DNA of 64,000 nt. It comes from Paenilisteria newyorkensis. GTDB taxonomy: Bacteria; Bacillota; Bacilli; Lactobacillales; Listeriaceae. The translations under genes and the position numbers were made by a program. Position 1 is the stretch's first letter. Each line of letters starts with the position of its first letter. Of the stretch, positions 11,233 to 21,509 are shown piece after piece. The notes under the pieces are model-generated. The model saw only the letters and a list, made by a program, of their open reading frames with translations. It had not been told where the DNA came from and did no database searches. The DNA is taken from positions 186,001-250,000 of the forward strand of contig NZ_JNFB01000035.1 of the NCBI RefSeq assembly GCF_000766145.1, written 5' to 3'.

Positions 11233-12252
11233 TCAATATTCTTCTTTTTCAAGCTTGCGATCGCGCCCCATCAGGCGGTCAACGGCAATCTGAGGGTCTT
11301 CTTTTTCAAATAGGACTTGGTAGATGGCTTCTGTGATTGGCATGTCAATATCAAGCTTTTTCGCCCATTGGTGAACGGCTTTGGCTGTGCGTACGCCTTC
11401 CACGACCATTCCCATATTTTCGAGCACGCGTTCTAAGCTCTCACCTTTACCAAGCATATTCCCTGCGCGCCAGTTTCTCGAATGCACGCTCGTACACGTA
11501 ACAATCAAATCGCCAATTCCGGTCAGTCCATAAAATGTCTGTGGATCAGCACCAGCCGTTACGCCAAGTCGCGTAATTTCAGCCATACCGCGCGTCATGA
11601 GAGCCGCTTTAGCATTATCGCCGTAACCAAGGCCATCTGTGATTCCAGCGCCAAGTGCGATAATATTTTTCAAAGCACCTCCGATTTCAGCACCAATCAC
11701 GTCTTCATTCGTATAAATCCGCAAATTGTTGTTTAAAAAGGCATCCTGCACAATTTCTGCTGCTGCTAAATCTTTACAACTCGCGCAAAGTGTCGTCGGA
11801 TGATGACGGACAACTTCTTCGGCGTGGCTAGGTCCAGATAAAACAATGAGTGCAGAACGTTTCTCAGGTGCAATTTCTTCCTCAATTACTTGCGTCATCC
11901 GTAAGTTCGTATCAGGCTCGATACCTTTACTCACGTGTACAAGCAATGTCGGTTCTTTTAAGGCATCATTTAGTTGACTACAAACAATCCTCATAGCGCT
12001 CGTCGGAATCGCAATAACGACCATCTCTGCGCCAGCTAGGGCTTCCTCCAATACGAGCGTTGCCCGCATCTTCGGCGAAAGCGTCATATCAGGAAGATAA
12101 TGTTGATTGGTATGCTTTGTATTCAGTTCCTCAACCACTTCTGCGTGATTTCCCCAAATAACAACATCATGCCCATTTTCAATCAAAACTAGCGCCAACC
12201 CAGTGCCCCAACTTCCAGCACCAAGAACAGCAATCTTTTGTTTTTTCGTCAT
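11233..12252 (-). CDS. gpsA: Glycerol-3-phosphate dehydrogenase [NAD(P)+]
   Basis: Makes sn-glycerol-3-phosphate from dihydroxyacetone phosphate for phospholipid and teichoic acid synthesis. The Rossmann motif [10 protein letters not shown] is at residues 11-20. The catalytic-lysine region [18 protein letters not shown] and [12 protein letters not shown] are typical. Length 339 aa is normal. The ATG follows AGGAG. der lies upstream on the same strand with a family B palindrome in between, the same der-gpsA order as in Bacillus and Listeria. Confidence 0.96.
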   Translation of the reverse strand: MTKKQKIAVLGAGSWGTGLALVLIENGHDVVIWGNHAEVVEELNTKHTNQHYLPDMTLSPKMRATLVLEEALAGAEMVVIAIPTSAMRIVCSQLNDALKEPTLLVHVSKGIEPDTNLRMTQVIEEEIAPEKRSALIVLSGPSHAEEVVRHHPTTLCASCKDLAAAEIVQDAFLNNNLRIYTNEDVIGAEIGGALKNIIALGAGITDGLGYGDNAKAALMTRGMAEITRLGVTAGADPQTFYGLTGIGDLIVTCTSVHSRNWRAGNMLGKGESLERVLENMGMVVEGVRTAKAVHQWAKKLDIDMPITEAIYQVLFEKEDPQIAVDRLMGRDRKLEKEEY

Positions 12253-12283
12253 TAAACCGTCACTCCTTTACATTGATCAAGTA

Positions 12284-12446
12284 GGAGCTACACTTCGCTT
12301 TATACAAATCGAGCGAAAGCGTTTGTATTCAGGAGATTCGGCGGAAGCCGGAAGCGGAGCGTACTGGTGTACGTGAGAACCGGAAGTCCGCCGAATCTCC
12401 TGAATGCGAGCGCTTGCCGCCGATTTACATAGTGTATGCTCTACAC
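12284..12446. repeat. Family B palindromic cassette, full copy (B1), between der and gpsA
   Basis: Outer ends read CAAATCGAGCGAAAGCGTTT on the left and GCGAGCGCTTGCCGCCGATT on the right. The arms at 12327-12344 and 12388-12405 (ATTCAGGAGATTCGGCGG and its exact reverse complement) form a perfect 18-bp stem. The core is CCGGAAGCGGAGCGTAC then GTACGTGAGAACCGG. It ends three bases after the der stop codon. The perfect arm bears no similarity to the arms of the copies at 5203 and 63660. Confidence 0.85.
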
Positions 12447-12449
12447 TAG

Positions 12450-13760
12450 TTACTTTCTTTGGCGTGCTATTAAGCGAATTGGCGTGCCATCAAACGGGAA
12501 GGCTTCGCGAATTCGGTTTTCTAGGAATCGTTCGTAAGAGAAATGCATCATTTCTGGTTCGTTTACAAAGACTACAAATGTTGGTGGTCTAACCGCAACT
12601 TGCGTCGTATAGTAGATTTTAAGTCGTTTACCTTTATCCATTGGTGACGGGTTCATCGCAACGGCATCCATGATTACATCGTTCAATAGACTTGATTGTA
12701 CGCGTAAAGAATGGTTGTTACTGATGTCGTTAATCATTGGGAATAGGTTGGTCAAGCGTTGTTTCGTTACCGCTGACACGAAAACAATCGGTGCGTAAGA
12801 TAAGAACAAGAACTGCTCGCGAATATCTTGAATAAACGCGTTCATTGTTTTCTCGTCTTTTTCGATAGCATCCCATTTATTCACGACGACTAAAATACCG
12901 CGCCCTGCTTCGTGTGCATAGCCTGCAATTCGCTTATCTTGCTCACGAATGCCTTCTTCCGCATTTAGCACAACTAAAACAACATCGCTTCGTTCAATCG
13001 CTCTCATCGCACGTAGTACGCTATATTTTTCCGTTGATTCATAGACTTTTCCGCGTTTACGCATCCCCGCCGTATCAATCATCACGTACTCTTGCCCTTC
13101 AAATTCATAAGGCGTATCAATCGCATCACGCGTCGTTCCAGCAACATCCGAAACAATGACGCGTTGCTCACCTAATAAAGCGTTCAAAATGGAGGATTTA
13201 CCAACATTCGGACGGCCGATTAGAGAGAATTTGATAACATTCTCATCGTATTCTTCTTCCTCACGTTCTGGGAATTTCTTAAATACTTCATCAAGTAAAT
13301 CTCCAAGCCCCAAGCCATGCGATCCCGAAATTGGGAATGGCTCGCCGAATCCAAGCGAATAGAAATCATAAATCTGATCACGCATCTCTGGATTATCGAC
13401 TTTATTAATCGCTAAAACAATCGGTTTTTTAGATCTGTATAAAATTTTGGCCACTTGTTCATCGGCATCTGTTACGCCTTCACGACCATTCGTAATAAAA
13501 ATGATAACGTCTGCTTCATCAATCGCGATCTCTGCCTGCGCCTTGATTTGCGCTAAGAATGGCTCGTCTCCTAAATCGATTCCACCTGTATCAATAATAT
13601 TAAAATCACGTCCAAGCCAATCAGCCGAATTATAAATCCGGTCCCGCGTGACACCTGGAATATCCTCCACAATCGAGACACGTTCGCCAACGATGCGGTT
13701 GAAAATAGTGGATTTGCCGACATTCGGACGACCGACAATTGCTACTACTGGTTTAACCAT
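12450..13760 (-). CDS. der: Ribosome biogenesis GTPase Der (EngA)
   Basis: Essential tandem-domain GTPase for 50S subunit assembly. Two G domains are visible: GRPNVGKST near residue 10 with DTGGIDL and NKVD, and GRPNVGKSS near residue 180 with DTAGMRKRG and NKWD. They are followed by a C-terminal KH-like domain ([20 protein letters not shown]). 436 aa is the standard length. GAAGGTG precedes the ATG. A family B palindrome abuts its stop codon. Confidence 0.97.
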   Translation of the reverse strand: MVKPVVAIVGRPNVGKSTIFNRIVGERVSIVEDIPGVTRDRIYNSADWLGRDFNIIDTGGIDLGDEPFLAQIKAQAEIAIDEADVIIFITNGREGVTDADEQVAKILYRSKKPIVLAINKVDNPEMRDQIYDFYSLGFGEPFPISGSHGLGLGDLLDEVFKKFPEREEEEYDENVIKFSLIGRPNVGKSSILNALLGEQRVIVSDVAGTTRDAIDTPYEFEGQEYVMIDTAGMRKRGKVYESTEKYSVLRAMRAIERSDVVLVVLNAEEGIREQDKRIAGYAHEAGRGILVVVNKWDAIEKDEKTMNAFIQDIREQFLFLSYAPIVFVSAVTKQRLTNLFPMINDISNNHSLRVQSSLLNDVIMDAVAMNPSPMDKGKRLKIYYTTQVAVRPPTFVVFVNEPEMMHFSYERFLENRIREAFPFDGTPIRLIARQRK

Positions 13761-13852
13761 TATTTCACCTTCTTTTTCTTTAAATTACTTCAGACTTTCT
13801 TTAGTTTAACAGTAAACACGCCTAGTATCAACTTAAATTTCACAAATAAAAA

Positions 13853-13899
13853 GCGGGGAGCTCGTAACACGTAAACAATACGTGATACGAGCTTCCCGC
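13853..13899 (-). terminator. Strong terminator downstream of the S1-domain gene
   Basis: GCGGG-AGCTCGTA-CACGTA pairs with TACGTG-TACGAGCT-CCCGC with few mismatches, and on the minus strand it is followed by TTTTTATTT. It lies beyond the A2 cassette and ends transcription from rpsA before der. Confidence 0.8.
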
Positions 13900-13919
13900 C
13901 CTAGCGGATAAAAAACTTT

Positions 13920-14040
13920 CAGCGTGTCGAGAAACACCCATTTTCGTCGTTAAAAGCTCCGTTCCGCTGCTCACATACCAAAGTATGTTCCGCTTCGGTA
14001 CTCGCCTTTGCCTAGAAACTAGGTATTTCTCGACACGCTG
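13920..14040. repeat. Family A palindromic cassette (A2), downstream of rpsA
   Basis: The 121-bp element has the inverted ends CAGCGTGTCGAGAAA (13920-13934) and TTTCTCGACACGCTG (14026-14040), a perfect 15-bp stem. Compared with the copy at 45656 both arms carry a compensating change (GTCGAC to GTCGAG, partner CTCGAC). The core contains CATACCAAAGTATG. A conserved flank with GTAGAAAA/TTTTTCTAC hairpin potential lies at 14048-14079, between it and the rpsA stop codon. Confidence 0.85.
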
Positions 14041-14102
14041 AGGTTTGGTAGAAAATCATGTCAAGCCGTTTTTCTACAATCCGAAAGTTAACACTTTATC
14101 GC

Positions 14103-15251
14103 TTATTTATCGTCTGTTGTCTTTAGATTCTTTAATTTGTCACCGATTAAATCTCCAAGTTGGAATCCAGTGTTTTCTTCTGGCAACTCATAATCAGCAA
14201 CCTCAGCAGGCGCTTCTGTCAACTCTTTAATGCTAAGTGACAAGCGTTTGTCTGCCTCATTCACATCTAGCACTTTCACTTCAATTTCTTGGCCCTCTTT
14301 TAATACTTCTTGAGGTGTACCAATATGTTGATGCGAAATTTGAGAAATATGGACTAATCCTTCGACACCAGGGAAAATTTCCACGAAGGCACCGAATGTC
14401 ACAAGACGCGCTACTTTACCTTTTAGAACAGAACCAACTGGCGCTTTTTCAGAGATATCATCCCAAGGGCCTGGTTGTGTTTCTTTAATAGATAAAGAGA
14501 TGCGTTCGTTTGCTGGATCGACACCGATAACTTTTACAGTCACTGTTTGTCCTTCTTCTAAAACATCAGATGGTGCCGCGATATGTTGGTATGAGATTTG
14601 GGAAATGTGAACCAAACCGTCAATGCCGTTCATATCAACGAAAGCGCCGAAGCTAGTCAAGCGTTGAACCGTACCTTCGACAACATCGCCTTCTTTAATT
14701 TCATTCAAGCGTTCTTGCTTCTTACCTGATTTCTCAGCTTCGACAACAGCACGATGCGATAAAATCACACGGTTATTCTCTGGCTCAAATTCTACCACTT
14801 TAAACGTCAAAGTTTGGTCTTTATACGACGCAAAATCTTCTACAAAATGGTCTTCTACAAGGGATGCTGGCACGAACGCACGCACGCCAAGATCTACTAC
14901 TAAGCCGCCTTTGACAACATCATTCACGACTGCTTCGAATACTTCACCGGATTCGAATTTTGCTTTAATATCATCGACAGATTGAAGCGCGTCTACTTTA
15001 CGTTTTGATAATACCAACACATCGTCTTCTACTTTCAAAACGATTAAGTCTAACGTATCGCCAACACTCGCCACATCAGATGCTTGCTCAATATGAACAT
15101 TAGATAATTCACTGATTGGGACAACACCATCTAGTTTGGAATCAGGAATACCAACGTAAACCTGTTTATCCTCTACACTAGTAACAGTACCAGTGACTTT
15201 GTCGCCTTCTTCAAAATTTCTAACTTCTACATCATTTAATTCTTCAGACAT
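14103..15251 (-). CDS. rpsA: S1 RNA-binding domain protein (ribosomal protein S1 homologue, YpfD type)
   Basis: A 382-aa protein made of four S1 domains at about residues 15-85, 105-170, 190-260 and 275-345; the last two repeat the pattern VEGLVHISQISHQHI and IDGLVHISQISYQHI. Full S1 of proteobacteria has six domains, so this is the shorter Firmicute form, whose role in translation initiation is less certain. The ATG has GAGGAGGG upstream. cmk lies upstream, as in many bacteria. A 278-base gap separates them; no clear promoter could be assigned in it. Confidence 0.92.
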   Translation of the reverse strand: MSEELNDVEVRNFEEGDKVTGTVTSVEDKQVYVGIPDSKLDGVVPISELSNVHIEQASDVASVGDTLDLIVLKVEDDVLVLSKRKVDALQSVDDIKAKFESGEVFEAVVNDVVKGGLVVDLGVRAFVPASLVEDHFVEDFASYKDQTLTFKVVEFEPENNRVILSHRAVVEAEKSGKKQERLNEIKEGDVVEGTVQRLTSFGAFVDMNGIDGLVHISQISYQHIAAPSDVLEEGQTVTVKVIGVDPANERISLSIKETQPGPWDDISEKAPVGSVLKGKVARLVTFGAFVEIFPGVEGLVHISQISHQHIGTPQEVLKEGQEIEVKVLDVNEADKRLSLSIKELTEAPAEVADYELPEENTGFQLGDLIGDKLKNLKTTDDK

Positions 15252-15529
15252 GCATAGCCCTCCTCTAAAAACGTTTATCGTAAGCTAGGATTCCCCAAGA
15301 TTGACTGTTTCAAAAATAAGTAAGCGCAAAAAAGCGATGAAATAAGCATGAATACGACTTCAATCTAAAATGGGTTTTCAAAAATCCTGTTAACGAGATA
15401 AATTCTCTCTCTACTAACTTCCTACAAATACGTTCATTTGTCAAGTTTTTTAGGTCGAATTCACGTGATTTTTCTTACTAAAAATAAAAATAAACTGTAT
15501 ATCTAGACTTCCGCAGAAAATGTATAGAC

Positions 15530-16204
15530 TTACTCGGTGATTTTTTCTTCCGCTAATTGGTGAATTGCTGTTGCTACTTCCGCAATTGTCATTGATGTCG
15601 TATCTAGCTCAATCGCGTCTTCTGCCTTCTGTAATGGCGAATGTTCTCTCGTATAATCAAGATGATCGCGCTCTTCTATCTCTTTTTTTAATTGCTCCAA
15701 ATTGCTCGGGAACCCTTTGGAGACATTCTCTTTATAACGACGCTCTGCGCGCTCATCTACGCTCGCTAGTAAGAATATTTTCAGCTCTGCATGTGGTAAC
15801 ACGGCTGTACCGATATCACGACCGTCCATCACAATCCCGCCTTCTGCCGCGAAAACTTGTTGCCGCTTTTGCAGCTCTTCTCGAACAACAGGATGTGCCG
15901 CCACTTCGGATACGTTCGCCGTTACTTCCAACGAACGGATCACTTCCGTCACGTTTTCTCCACCAATAAATACTTGCTGTACTTCCCCCGGCTCAAAGCG
16001 AATCGATGTCTCCTGCAACATGTTCCCTAGCGCCGCTTCATCATTCAAGGCCACTTTTTGCGAAATCGCAGCATACGTTACAGCGCGGTACATGGCGCCT
16101 GTGTCGATGTAAATATACTGCAATTCCTTCGCGACAATTTTTGCCACCGTACTTTTTCCCGCAGCAGCAGGTCCATCAATCGCGATACAAATCTTTTTAC
16201 TCAT
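15530..16204 (-). CDS. cmk: (d)CMP kinase
   Basis: Phosphorylates CMP and dCMP using ATP. The P-loop is [15 protein letters not shown] near the N-terminus. [14 protein letters not shown] and the phrase [20 protein letters not shown] are specific to bacterial cytidylate kinases. RKRQ/RRYKE in the LID region is present. 224 aa is the normal length. It is followed by rpsA on the same strand, as in Bacillus and E. coli. Confidence 0.96.
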   Translation of the reverse strand: MSKKICIAIDGPAAAGKSTVAKIVAKELQYIYIDTGAMYRAVTYAAISQKVALNDEAALGNMLQETSIRFEPGEVQQVFIGGENVTEVIRSLEVTANVSEVAAHPVVREELQKRQQVFAAEGGIVMDGRDIGTAVLPHAELKIFLLASVDERAERRYKENVSKGFPSNLEQLKKEIEERDHLDYTREHSPLQKAEDAIELDTTSMTIAEVATAIHQLAEEKITE

Positions 16205-16226
16205 TTTATGGTTCGACTCCTTCGTC

Positions 16227-17189
16227 TTATCTGAAATTAGTTTGGCAAATTTCTTCTTCCGCAGCGATTAAAACTGCTAATTTCATGCGTGCCTTTTTGC
16301 TATCATAATCTTTTCCAAGAATGACTCCTTTTTTATAGAGATCGTACGTGCTGCCTTCGTAATCATAAGTCGTGTAAACATTGCCTTCTTCCGCGCTTGT
16401 TGAAATAACGATTGGAATTTCTGCAGCTAACGCACGCTCAATTGCTGGCATCATCCTAGGCGCCACTTGACCACGCCCCACGCCTTCCAACACGATTCCA
16501 TCCGCGCCAGCTTCACGTGCGGCATCAATGAACAATCCATCCGCTTCCAAATAGCATTTCACGATGTAAATCGAGGGCATCGCGCGTTTAATAAGGTAAG
16601 ATTCATGCTCCACAGGCTTCTGATATAGAAAAACTTGATCGTTATCGATGATGCCTAAATAGCCAAATCCGAATGCACCGAATCCTTGAATATTGGACGC
16701 GTGCACTTTCTTGACATAACGCGCTGCAAAAATACGCTCATTAAAAACAACAACCGTCCCAGTATCCCGCAATTCTTTCACGCTCGCCGTATAAATCGCA
16801 TGCCGAATATTAATATACGCATCTGACCCAGCTTCACCAGGCGCCCGCTGCGATCCCGTCACGACAACCGGTCGCGCATCACTAATCGCCAAATCCAGAA
16901 AATAAGCCGTCTCCTCCAGCGAATCCGTGCCGTGCGTCACAACAATCCCGTCGTATGTATCATCCTCGAAAATTTGCATCACCAAGTCTTTTAGCGACAA
17001 CAAATCTTGAAACGAAATATGCATCGATGGCAACTGAAACGTCGAAAAAATCTCAACCTGAATCTCTGCCGGTAGTTCACAAAGCTCCGCCAATTCTTGC
17101 CCCGAAAGCTCTCCTGAGGCCAAACGTCCCGACTCCGTCTTCGTACTAGCAATCGTTCCACCAGTCGTAATCAAAGCTACTTTTGCCAA
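16227..17189 (-). CDS. ansA: L-asparaginase, type I
   Basis: Hydrolyses L-asparagine to aspartate and ammonia. The first catalytic-threonine motif is [12 protein letters not shown] at the N-terminus and the second is [16 protein letters not shown], both family signatures. No signal peptide is present, suggesting the cytoplasmic form. I prefer a TTG start at 17189 because AAGGTG lies six bases upstream and the protein then begins [11 protein letters not shown]; a GTG at 17198 is the alternative but overlaps that ribosome site. Confidence 0.93.
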   Translation of the reverse strand: MAKVALITTGGTIASTKTESGRLASGELSGQELAELCELPAEIQVEIFSTFQLPSMHISFQDLLSLKDLVMQIFEDDTYDGIVVTHGTDSLEETAYFLDLAISDARPVVVTGSQRAPGEAGSDAYINIRHAIYTASVKELRDTGTVVVFNERIFAARYVKKVHASNIQGFGAFGFGYLGIIDNDQVFLYQKPVEHESYLIKRAMPSIYIVKCYLEADGLFIDAAREAGADGIVLEGVGRGQVAPRMMPAIERALAAEIPIVISTSAEEGNVYTTYDYEGSTYDLYKKGVILGKDYDSKKARMKLAVLIAAEEEICQTNFR

Positions 17190-17210
17190 AAAACACACCT
17201 TGCTTCCCAG

Positions 17211-17248
17211 AAAAAAATCGAGAAAAACGGTTCACTGTCATTCTCGAT
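17211..17248 (-). terminator. Terminator after the LysM gene
   Basis: Minus-strand ATCGAGAA...TTCTCGAT hairpin followed by seven T, 23 bases after the stop codon of the LysM gene and just before ansA. Confidence 0.8.
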
Positions 17249-17270
17249 TCTTCTTATTTTTTTCACATGC

Positions 17271-18053
17271 TTATTGTGGAATCTTAAGCACTGTTCCAAT
17301 CGGCACGTTATCATTCGTTATGCCATTCGCTTGCTTAATTTTTGCGACATTCGCGGCCACGTTTGTATTACCGTAAGCTTGACGCGCAATTTTGTAAAGG
17401 GTATCCCCAGCAGCAACCGTGTGAGACGATGCAGCCTCATTTGCAGCTTTCTCTTCGGCATCCTTTTCTTTTTGCCTTGCTTCAGCTGCTAGACGATCTT
17501 GCTCTGCTTTTTTCGCAGCAGCAGCTTCGGCTTCTTCTTGTTGTTTACGCGTTTCTTCTGCTTTCGCAGCGGCAATGCGATCTTGCTCCGCTTTTGTAGC
17601 GGCGGCTTTCTGTGCTTCTTCTTCCTTCTTCTTAGCCTCTTCTGCCTGTTGTTTCTCGAGCGCTGCCTTCTTATCCGCTTCTTCTTTCGCTTTTGCCTCT
17701 GCGGCCGCCTTTTCTTTGGCTTCTTTTATTTTTTCTTCATTGCTCGAGATATTGACTTCTTTCGTCTTCGTTGTCTCCGTTTGGGCATTCTCCGTCGTCA
17801 CTTTGTCATCACTATTGGAGCCAAAATTAAGCACGAACAAATACACACCTAAACACACAATCGGGATGAGCAAAAAGAAAATAATTAATAAATTCAATAT
17901 TGGATAGCGGAAAATAGCTTTTTTTGATTTATTAGCGCGTCTGCTTTGGGAACGTGATGGGATCGAATCAATATAATCATCATCGTACTCGTCACCTAAT
18001 TGTTTAAATTCTTGATCGTCTTTTCCCATGTGTTCGTCTTCTTTCTTAACCAC
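17271..18053 (-). CDS. Membrane-anchored LysM protein with coiled-coil stalk (YpbE-like)
   Basis: The N-terminal 50 residues are charged and probably cytoplasmic, followed by one membrane segment (YPILNLLIIFFLLIPIVCLG). Next comes an Ala/Lys/Glu-rich coiled coil of about 120 residues with an internal repeat (KAEQDRIAAAKAEE and KAEQDRLAAEARQK), then a C-terminal LysM domain (HTVAAGDTLYKIARQAYGN) that should bind peptidoglycan. The GTG at 18053 is chosen because GGAGG lies eight bases upstream; it overlaps the end of the preceding gene by eight bases. The order recQ-CPBP protease-LysM matches ypbC-ypbD-ypbE of B. subtilis. Role unknown; a cell-wall tether is an inference. Confidence 0.8.
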   Translation of the reverse strand: MVKKEDEHMGKDDQEFKQLGDEYDDDYIDSIPSRSQSRRANKSKKAIFRYPILNLLIIFFLLIPIVCLGVYLFVLNFGSNSDDKVTTENAQTETTKTKEVNISSNEEKIKEAKEKAAAEAKAKEEADKKAALEKQQAEEAKKKEEEAQKAAATKAEQDRIAAAKAEETRKQQEEAEAAAAKKAEQDRLAAEARQKEKDAEEKAANEAASSHTVAAGDTLYKIARQAYGNTNVAANVAKIKQANGITNDNVPIGTVLKIPQ

Positions 18054-18639
18054 GCGCGACCCCTCCTTCATTCTGATATCTATTTCTCATATCTAGTGCA
18101 CCAATAAAATTGAATACGATATGAAACATTATTACGGCAATTAAATTCTGATTACTGAATTGAAATAGTCCTGCAATAATTATACTAGTTATTATAACAT
18201 TGAACAACAAATATCCTTTATTTAAATAGCGAAAATGCACAAGCACGAACAAAATCATACTCGCCCAAAAACCGAAATAAACTTGGATAATACCACGAAA
18301 AATAAATTCCTCCGTCACGCCAATCAAACAACAAAGCAAAAATATATCTAGCGGTTTCCGGTTCCGAAAAATAAGCCGATTCAGCCCACCATCATCCGTT
18401 AAGCGTTCTGGCAACAAGCGATCCAACCAAGCATTAAGTCCCCCAAACACACACGCCAAAGCGACGCCTAGGAAAACAGAAACCCAATCAAAGCGCAATT
18501 GCCCCATCCAATTTAAAATACCAGTACTGATAAAAATAATACCAATTCCGAGTAAAATTAACAACCCATTTTGCAATAAAAAAACGCGCGTTATTTCTTT
18601 TTTGGACATATTTTTCATCGTTTCTACCGCATTGGCCAT
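18046..18639 (-). CDS. CPBP family intramembrane metalloprotease (YpbD-like)
   Basis: A 197-aa multi-pass membrane protein with the Abi/CAAX protease motifs: EEFIFRG (EExxxR), FVLVHF (FxxxH) and HIVFNF (HxxxN-type). About six hydrophobic segments are visible. These motifs would form a metal-dependent active site inside the membrane. Substrates of this family in Firmicutes are mostly unknown. It sits between recQ (9 bases) and the LysM gene (overlapping), as in the B. subtilis ypb cluster, which suggests co-expression. Confidence 0.8.
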   Translation of the reverse strand: MANAVETMKNMSKKEITRVFLLQNGLLILLGIGIIFISTGILNWMGQLRFDWVSVFLGVALACVFGGLNAWLDRLLPERLTDDGGLNRLIFRNRKPLDIFLLCCLIGVTEEFIFRGIIQVYFGFWASMILFVLVHFRYLNKGYLLFNVIITSIIIAGLFQFSNQNLIAVIMFHIVFNFIGALDMRNRYQNEGGVARG

Positions 18640-18648
18640 ACGTTGCCC

Positions 18649-20049
18649 TCATTTCAATAAGTATTCCAAATATTTCTGCCAGTCCTGCTGCTGCTCAATC
18701 GTTTCATTCTCCCCCTCAAAATCCGCGTAATCCACACCACAAACATCGCAACAATCGGAAACTGCCTCCTGTTTCGCTTCTTCCTCAAAATAATAACGAA
18801 CAAACTGGCGCCGACACGTAATTCCTTTTATAAAATTCAAAAAGGTATAGAGATTTTCTCGTTTCCAACGCTTACGAAACTGGATTTTTTCCTTGATTTG
18901 GTTGGGCGTTAAACCCAGTTCCCGATAAAACTCCAGAAAGCGCCGCTCCGTTATTGGCAACTGCTCCGTTAAAGCAGGACTCAGATGCACCAACTCTTCT
19001 TCCGGCAAATCACGATCCTGCAATTGCAATTGAATCGCCTCATCCCCGTCCGCGTACAACAAAATCGCAATACTCGGCGCACCATCTCGCCCAGCGCGAC
19101 CAATCTCCTGCAAATACGCCTCCAAATCCCCCGGCATATGAAAATGAATCACATAACGAATATCCCCTTTATCGATGCCCATTCCAAACGCACTTGTCGC
19201 ACAAATAAGGTGTAGCTGATTCTGAATAAACTGCTGCTGAATTGTCACACGATCCTCACCGCTCATATCTCCGTGATAAAAAGCCGTACGCAATCCATGC
19301 TGTTCCGCAATCTCAAACGCATAACGCTCCGCCAATTTCTTACTAGAAAAATAAACAATACCAGGCCCTTTCAACGAACCAGTTAACTTCAAAAGCTGCG
19401 CTTGTTTCTCAAGCCTCGAATCCAACTTTTGCACATCCAACGCGATATTCGGTCGATCCACAGAATGAATCACACCCATACATGCCTTCAAACGCAACTG
19501 ATTTTTAATATCCGCGCGTACTTTCTTCGTCGCTGTTGCCGTCAAAACGAGCGTCACCGGAGAGCCAAGTTCCTCTCTAACAGCGCCAAGCTCCAAATAA
19601 TCCGGCCTGAAATCATGCCCCCACTGCGAAATACAATGCGCCTCATCAACCACAAAAAGTCCAATCGTTAAACGCTGAATCGCCATCCGAATCTGCCTGT
19701 TAGCAAGCATTTCTGGGGAAACAAAAATAAATTTATACGCCGATAAATCCTCGAGCGCATGCTGTTTCTCCTGCAAACTCAAAAAACTGTTCAGCGCCAC
19801 CACACGTTTTTCGCCATTGGCCCGCATCCGCTCCACTTGGTCTTGCATCAATGACAAAAGCGGCGACACAATAAGCACCGTGCCATCTAGCAAATACCCC
19901 GACAACTGATAACATACCGTTTTTCCAGTCCCCGTCGGCAGCATCGCAAAACAATCTTTCCCATCTAGCACATGCGCCACCACTTCACGCTGACCTACTC
20001 TAAAATCACGAAACCCTAAAAAACGCTCTAATTCCTGCTCTAACTGCAT
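18649..20049 (-). CDS. recQ: RecQ-family ATP-dependent DNA helicase, short form (RecS-like)
   Basis: 3'-5' DNA helicase of superfamily 2. Motif I is [13 protein letters not shown], motif [19 protein letters not shown], and motif VI region [12 protein letters not shown] zinc-binding cluster follows ([10 protein letters not shown]...CCDVCGVDY). At 466 aa it lacks the HRDC domain of full-length RecQ, as in the B. subtilis paralogue RecS/YpbC, so it is likely that paralogue rather than the main RecQ. It overlaps the preceding ypbB-like gene by ten bases. Confidence 0.92.
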   Translation of the reverse strand: MQLEQELERFLGFRDFRVGQREVVAHVLDGKDCFAMLPTGTGKTVCYQLSGYLLDGTVLIVSPLLSLMQDQVERMRANGEKRVVALNSFLSLQEKQHALEDLSAYKFIFVSPEMLANRQIRMAIQRLTIGLFVVDEAHCISQWGHDFRPDYLELGAVREELGSPVTLVLTATATKKVRADIKNQLRLKACMGVIHSVDRPNIALDVQKLDSRLEKQAQLLKLTGSLKGPGIVYFSSKKLAERYAFEIAEQHGLRTAFYHGDMSGEDRVTIQQQFIQNQLHLICATSAFGMGIDKGDIRYVIHFHMPGDLEAYLQEIGRAGRDGAPSIAILLYADGDEAIQLQLQDRDLPEEELVHLSPALTEQLPITERRFLEFYRELGLTPNQIKEKIQFRKRWKRENLYTFLNFIKGITCRRQFVRYYFEEEAKQEAVSDCCDVCGVDYADFEGENETIEQQQDWQKYLEYLLK

Positions 20050-21050
20050 ATGACGCCACTCCTTCTAGCAATCAGCGCTACTCTAATTTGAAAATAATCC
20101 AATGCTGGAAAAGCCTGCTTAATATCCTTTAACGATCGCCATGGCTGCTGTGACATCGCCGTAATCATCGCGCTATCCACCCAAGAGCCCACATTGAATC
20201 CCGGAATCGTCGCCGCAATTTCCACAATATGATCTTGAATCGTACTCTCCTTCAAATGCCTAATCCCCGCCATATTCTCAAACAAAACACCTTGTTCCGC
20301 CAATTGCCACGTTTTCCGAGCCGAACTCGTCAATCCTTGCGCTGCATCCGGCATTAGCCCATTTAAAAGCGGAAAATCCAACACCAACCGACCAAACAAG
20401 CAATGTAAACCATTCAACCATGCAAAATAATACTGCCAAGGTGTCACGCCTAGTTCTGAAGCCACTTGAAGCGCCGTTTTGCCGATGTAATCCCCACCAG
20501 AAAAACGCGGCACATAAAGCGCACCATCCACCTGCTCTAACCACTGCTCCAATTCCGCATAAAAACGCCCGCGCACAGCCTCTTTTGTATCGCCTACCAA
20601 ATGATCAGCCAGCCAACGTTTCACCGCCCACTGCGCCGCCTCATCCCGAACAATCGGCAAATAATGCTTCTGCTCATGTTTAAAATTACTAAAAACCTGT
20701 ATCGCCAACAGCAATCTTTCAAAAAAAGGCCCCGTCCGATTCTGATACAAAAACCCATCTATGTACGGAAAACGCATCCTAAAAGGCGTCTCGATTTCCG
20801 TCACTAAACCAACACCATCTTCCGTTATCTCGAGCAAACCATCCTCCTGCATCCGCTCCAACCTAGCGTCAAAACTCACCTGTCTTAGCGTCGGCACACA
20901 GCCAAATAAAGGCGTCACTTCAAATAAATGCGAATCCTGCACCGCCTGCCCCGTCCGTTTCCCCGTCGCAACCGCAAACAAAAAAGCTGGTTTTCGTTTC
21001 AATGGAAATGATGCAATAATCGCCAACAAATAATGATCTAATTCATCCAT
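20040..21050 (-). CDS. YpbB-like helix-turn-helix protein
   Basis: Conserved Firmicute protein of unknown function encoded before recQ/recS. About 336 aa. The C-terminal part ([36 protein letters not shown]) looks like a helix-turn-helix of the kind seen in RecQ-associated proteins. The ATG at 21050 follows AAGGGGC, and an ATG 20 codons upstream has no convincing site. Stop overlaps the start of recQ. Constant pairing with a RecQ helicase suggests a role in DNA repair, which is inference only. Confidence 0.7.
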   Translation of the reverse strand: MDELDHYLLAIIASFPLKRKPAFLFAVATGKRTGQAVQDSHLFEVTPLFGCVPTLRQVSFDARLERMQEDGLLEITEDGVGLVTEIETPFRMRFPYIDGFLYQNRTGPFFERLLLAIQVFSNFKHEQKHYLPIVRDEAAQWAVKRWLADHLVGDTKEAVRGRFYAELEQWLEQVDGALYVPRFSGGDYIGKTALQVASELGVTPWQYYFAWLNGLHCLFGRLVLDFPLLNGLMPDAAQGLTSSARKTWQLAEQGVLFENMAGIRHLKESTIQDHIVEIAATIPGFNVGSWVDSAMITAMSQQPWRSLKDIKQAFPALDYFQIRVALIARRSGVICS

Positions 21051-21143
21051 CCCAACCAGCCCCTTCCCGTTCTTTTCATCTATTCTAACACGAAAACATT
21101 TGTTCGACATCCCTATTTGCCAAAAAAGTTTTTTAACCCCTTA

Positions 21144-21173
21144 TTAGACACTTTCTCCAAATGGTTCTATAAT
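21144..21173 (+). promoter_or_regulatory. Promoter of the ferredoxin gene
   Basis: TTAGAC at 21144-21149, an 18-base spacer and TATAAT at 21168-21173. The start codon follows about 42 bases after the predicted transcript start. Confidence 0.65.
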
Positions 21174-21221
21174 AACAAGGAGAAGCGTTTCCCAACTAAA
21201 AATCAGGAGGTGTCAAAAAAC

Positions 21222-21470
21222 ATGAAATATACCATCGTCGACCAGTCTACATGCATCGCGTGCGGCGCCTGTTCCGTCCACGCTCCCGCTATTTTCGACT
21301 ACAACGACGAAGGCCTAGCCTACAACACACTCGATCACAATAGCGGCAATACCCCTATCCCCGCGCAGCTCGAAAACGACGCCACCGACGCCGAACAAGC
21401 CTGCCCATCGCTCTCCATAAAAATAGCGGACCACCCATTTCAAGGCGACCCGCTAAAATTTGAACCCTAA
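21222..21470 (+). CDS. fer: Ferredoxin, single [4Fe-4S] cluster
   Basis: Small (82 aa) electron carrier. Cysteines at 11, 14 and 17 (CIACGACS) plus Cys61 (EQACPSLSI) supply the four ligands of one cluster, as in Bacillus-type ferredoxins; the protein is acidic, as expected. The ATG at 21222 has an AGGAGGTG site and its own promoter. It runs opposite to the ypbB-recQ cluster, the arrangement also found in B. subtilis. Confidence 0.95.
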   Translation: MKYTIVDQSTCIACGACSVHAPAIFDYNDEGLAYNTLDHNSGNTPIPAQLENDATDAEQACPSLSIKIADHPFQGDPLKFEP

Positions 21471-21477
21471 TTATCTC

Positions 21478-21509
21478 AAAAAGCATTACACAACGCCGTG
21501 GTGCTTTTT
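21478..21509. terminator. Bidirectional terminator between fer and ribU
   Basis: AAAAAGCA...TGCTTTTT hairpin. It overlaps the stop codon and last codons of ribU (minus) and lies just after fer (plus), so one hairpin serves both convergent genes. Confidence 0.7.

Noticed and set aside
17499-17907. Plus-strand open frames rich in Phe, Ser and Leu opposite the LysM gene
   Set aside because: They are the reverse of the Ala/Lys/Glu-rich coiled-coil codons and have no ribosome sites.
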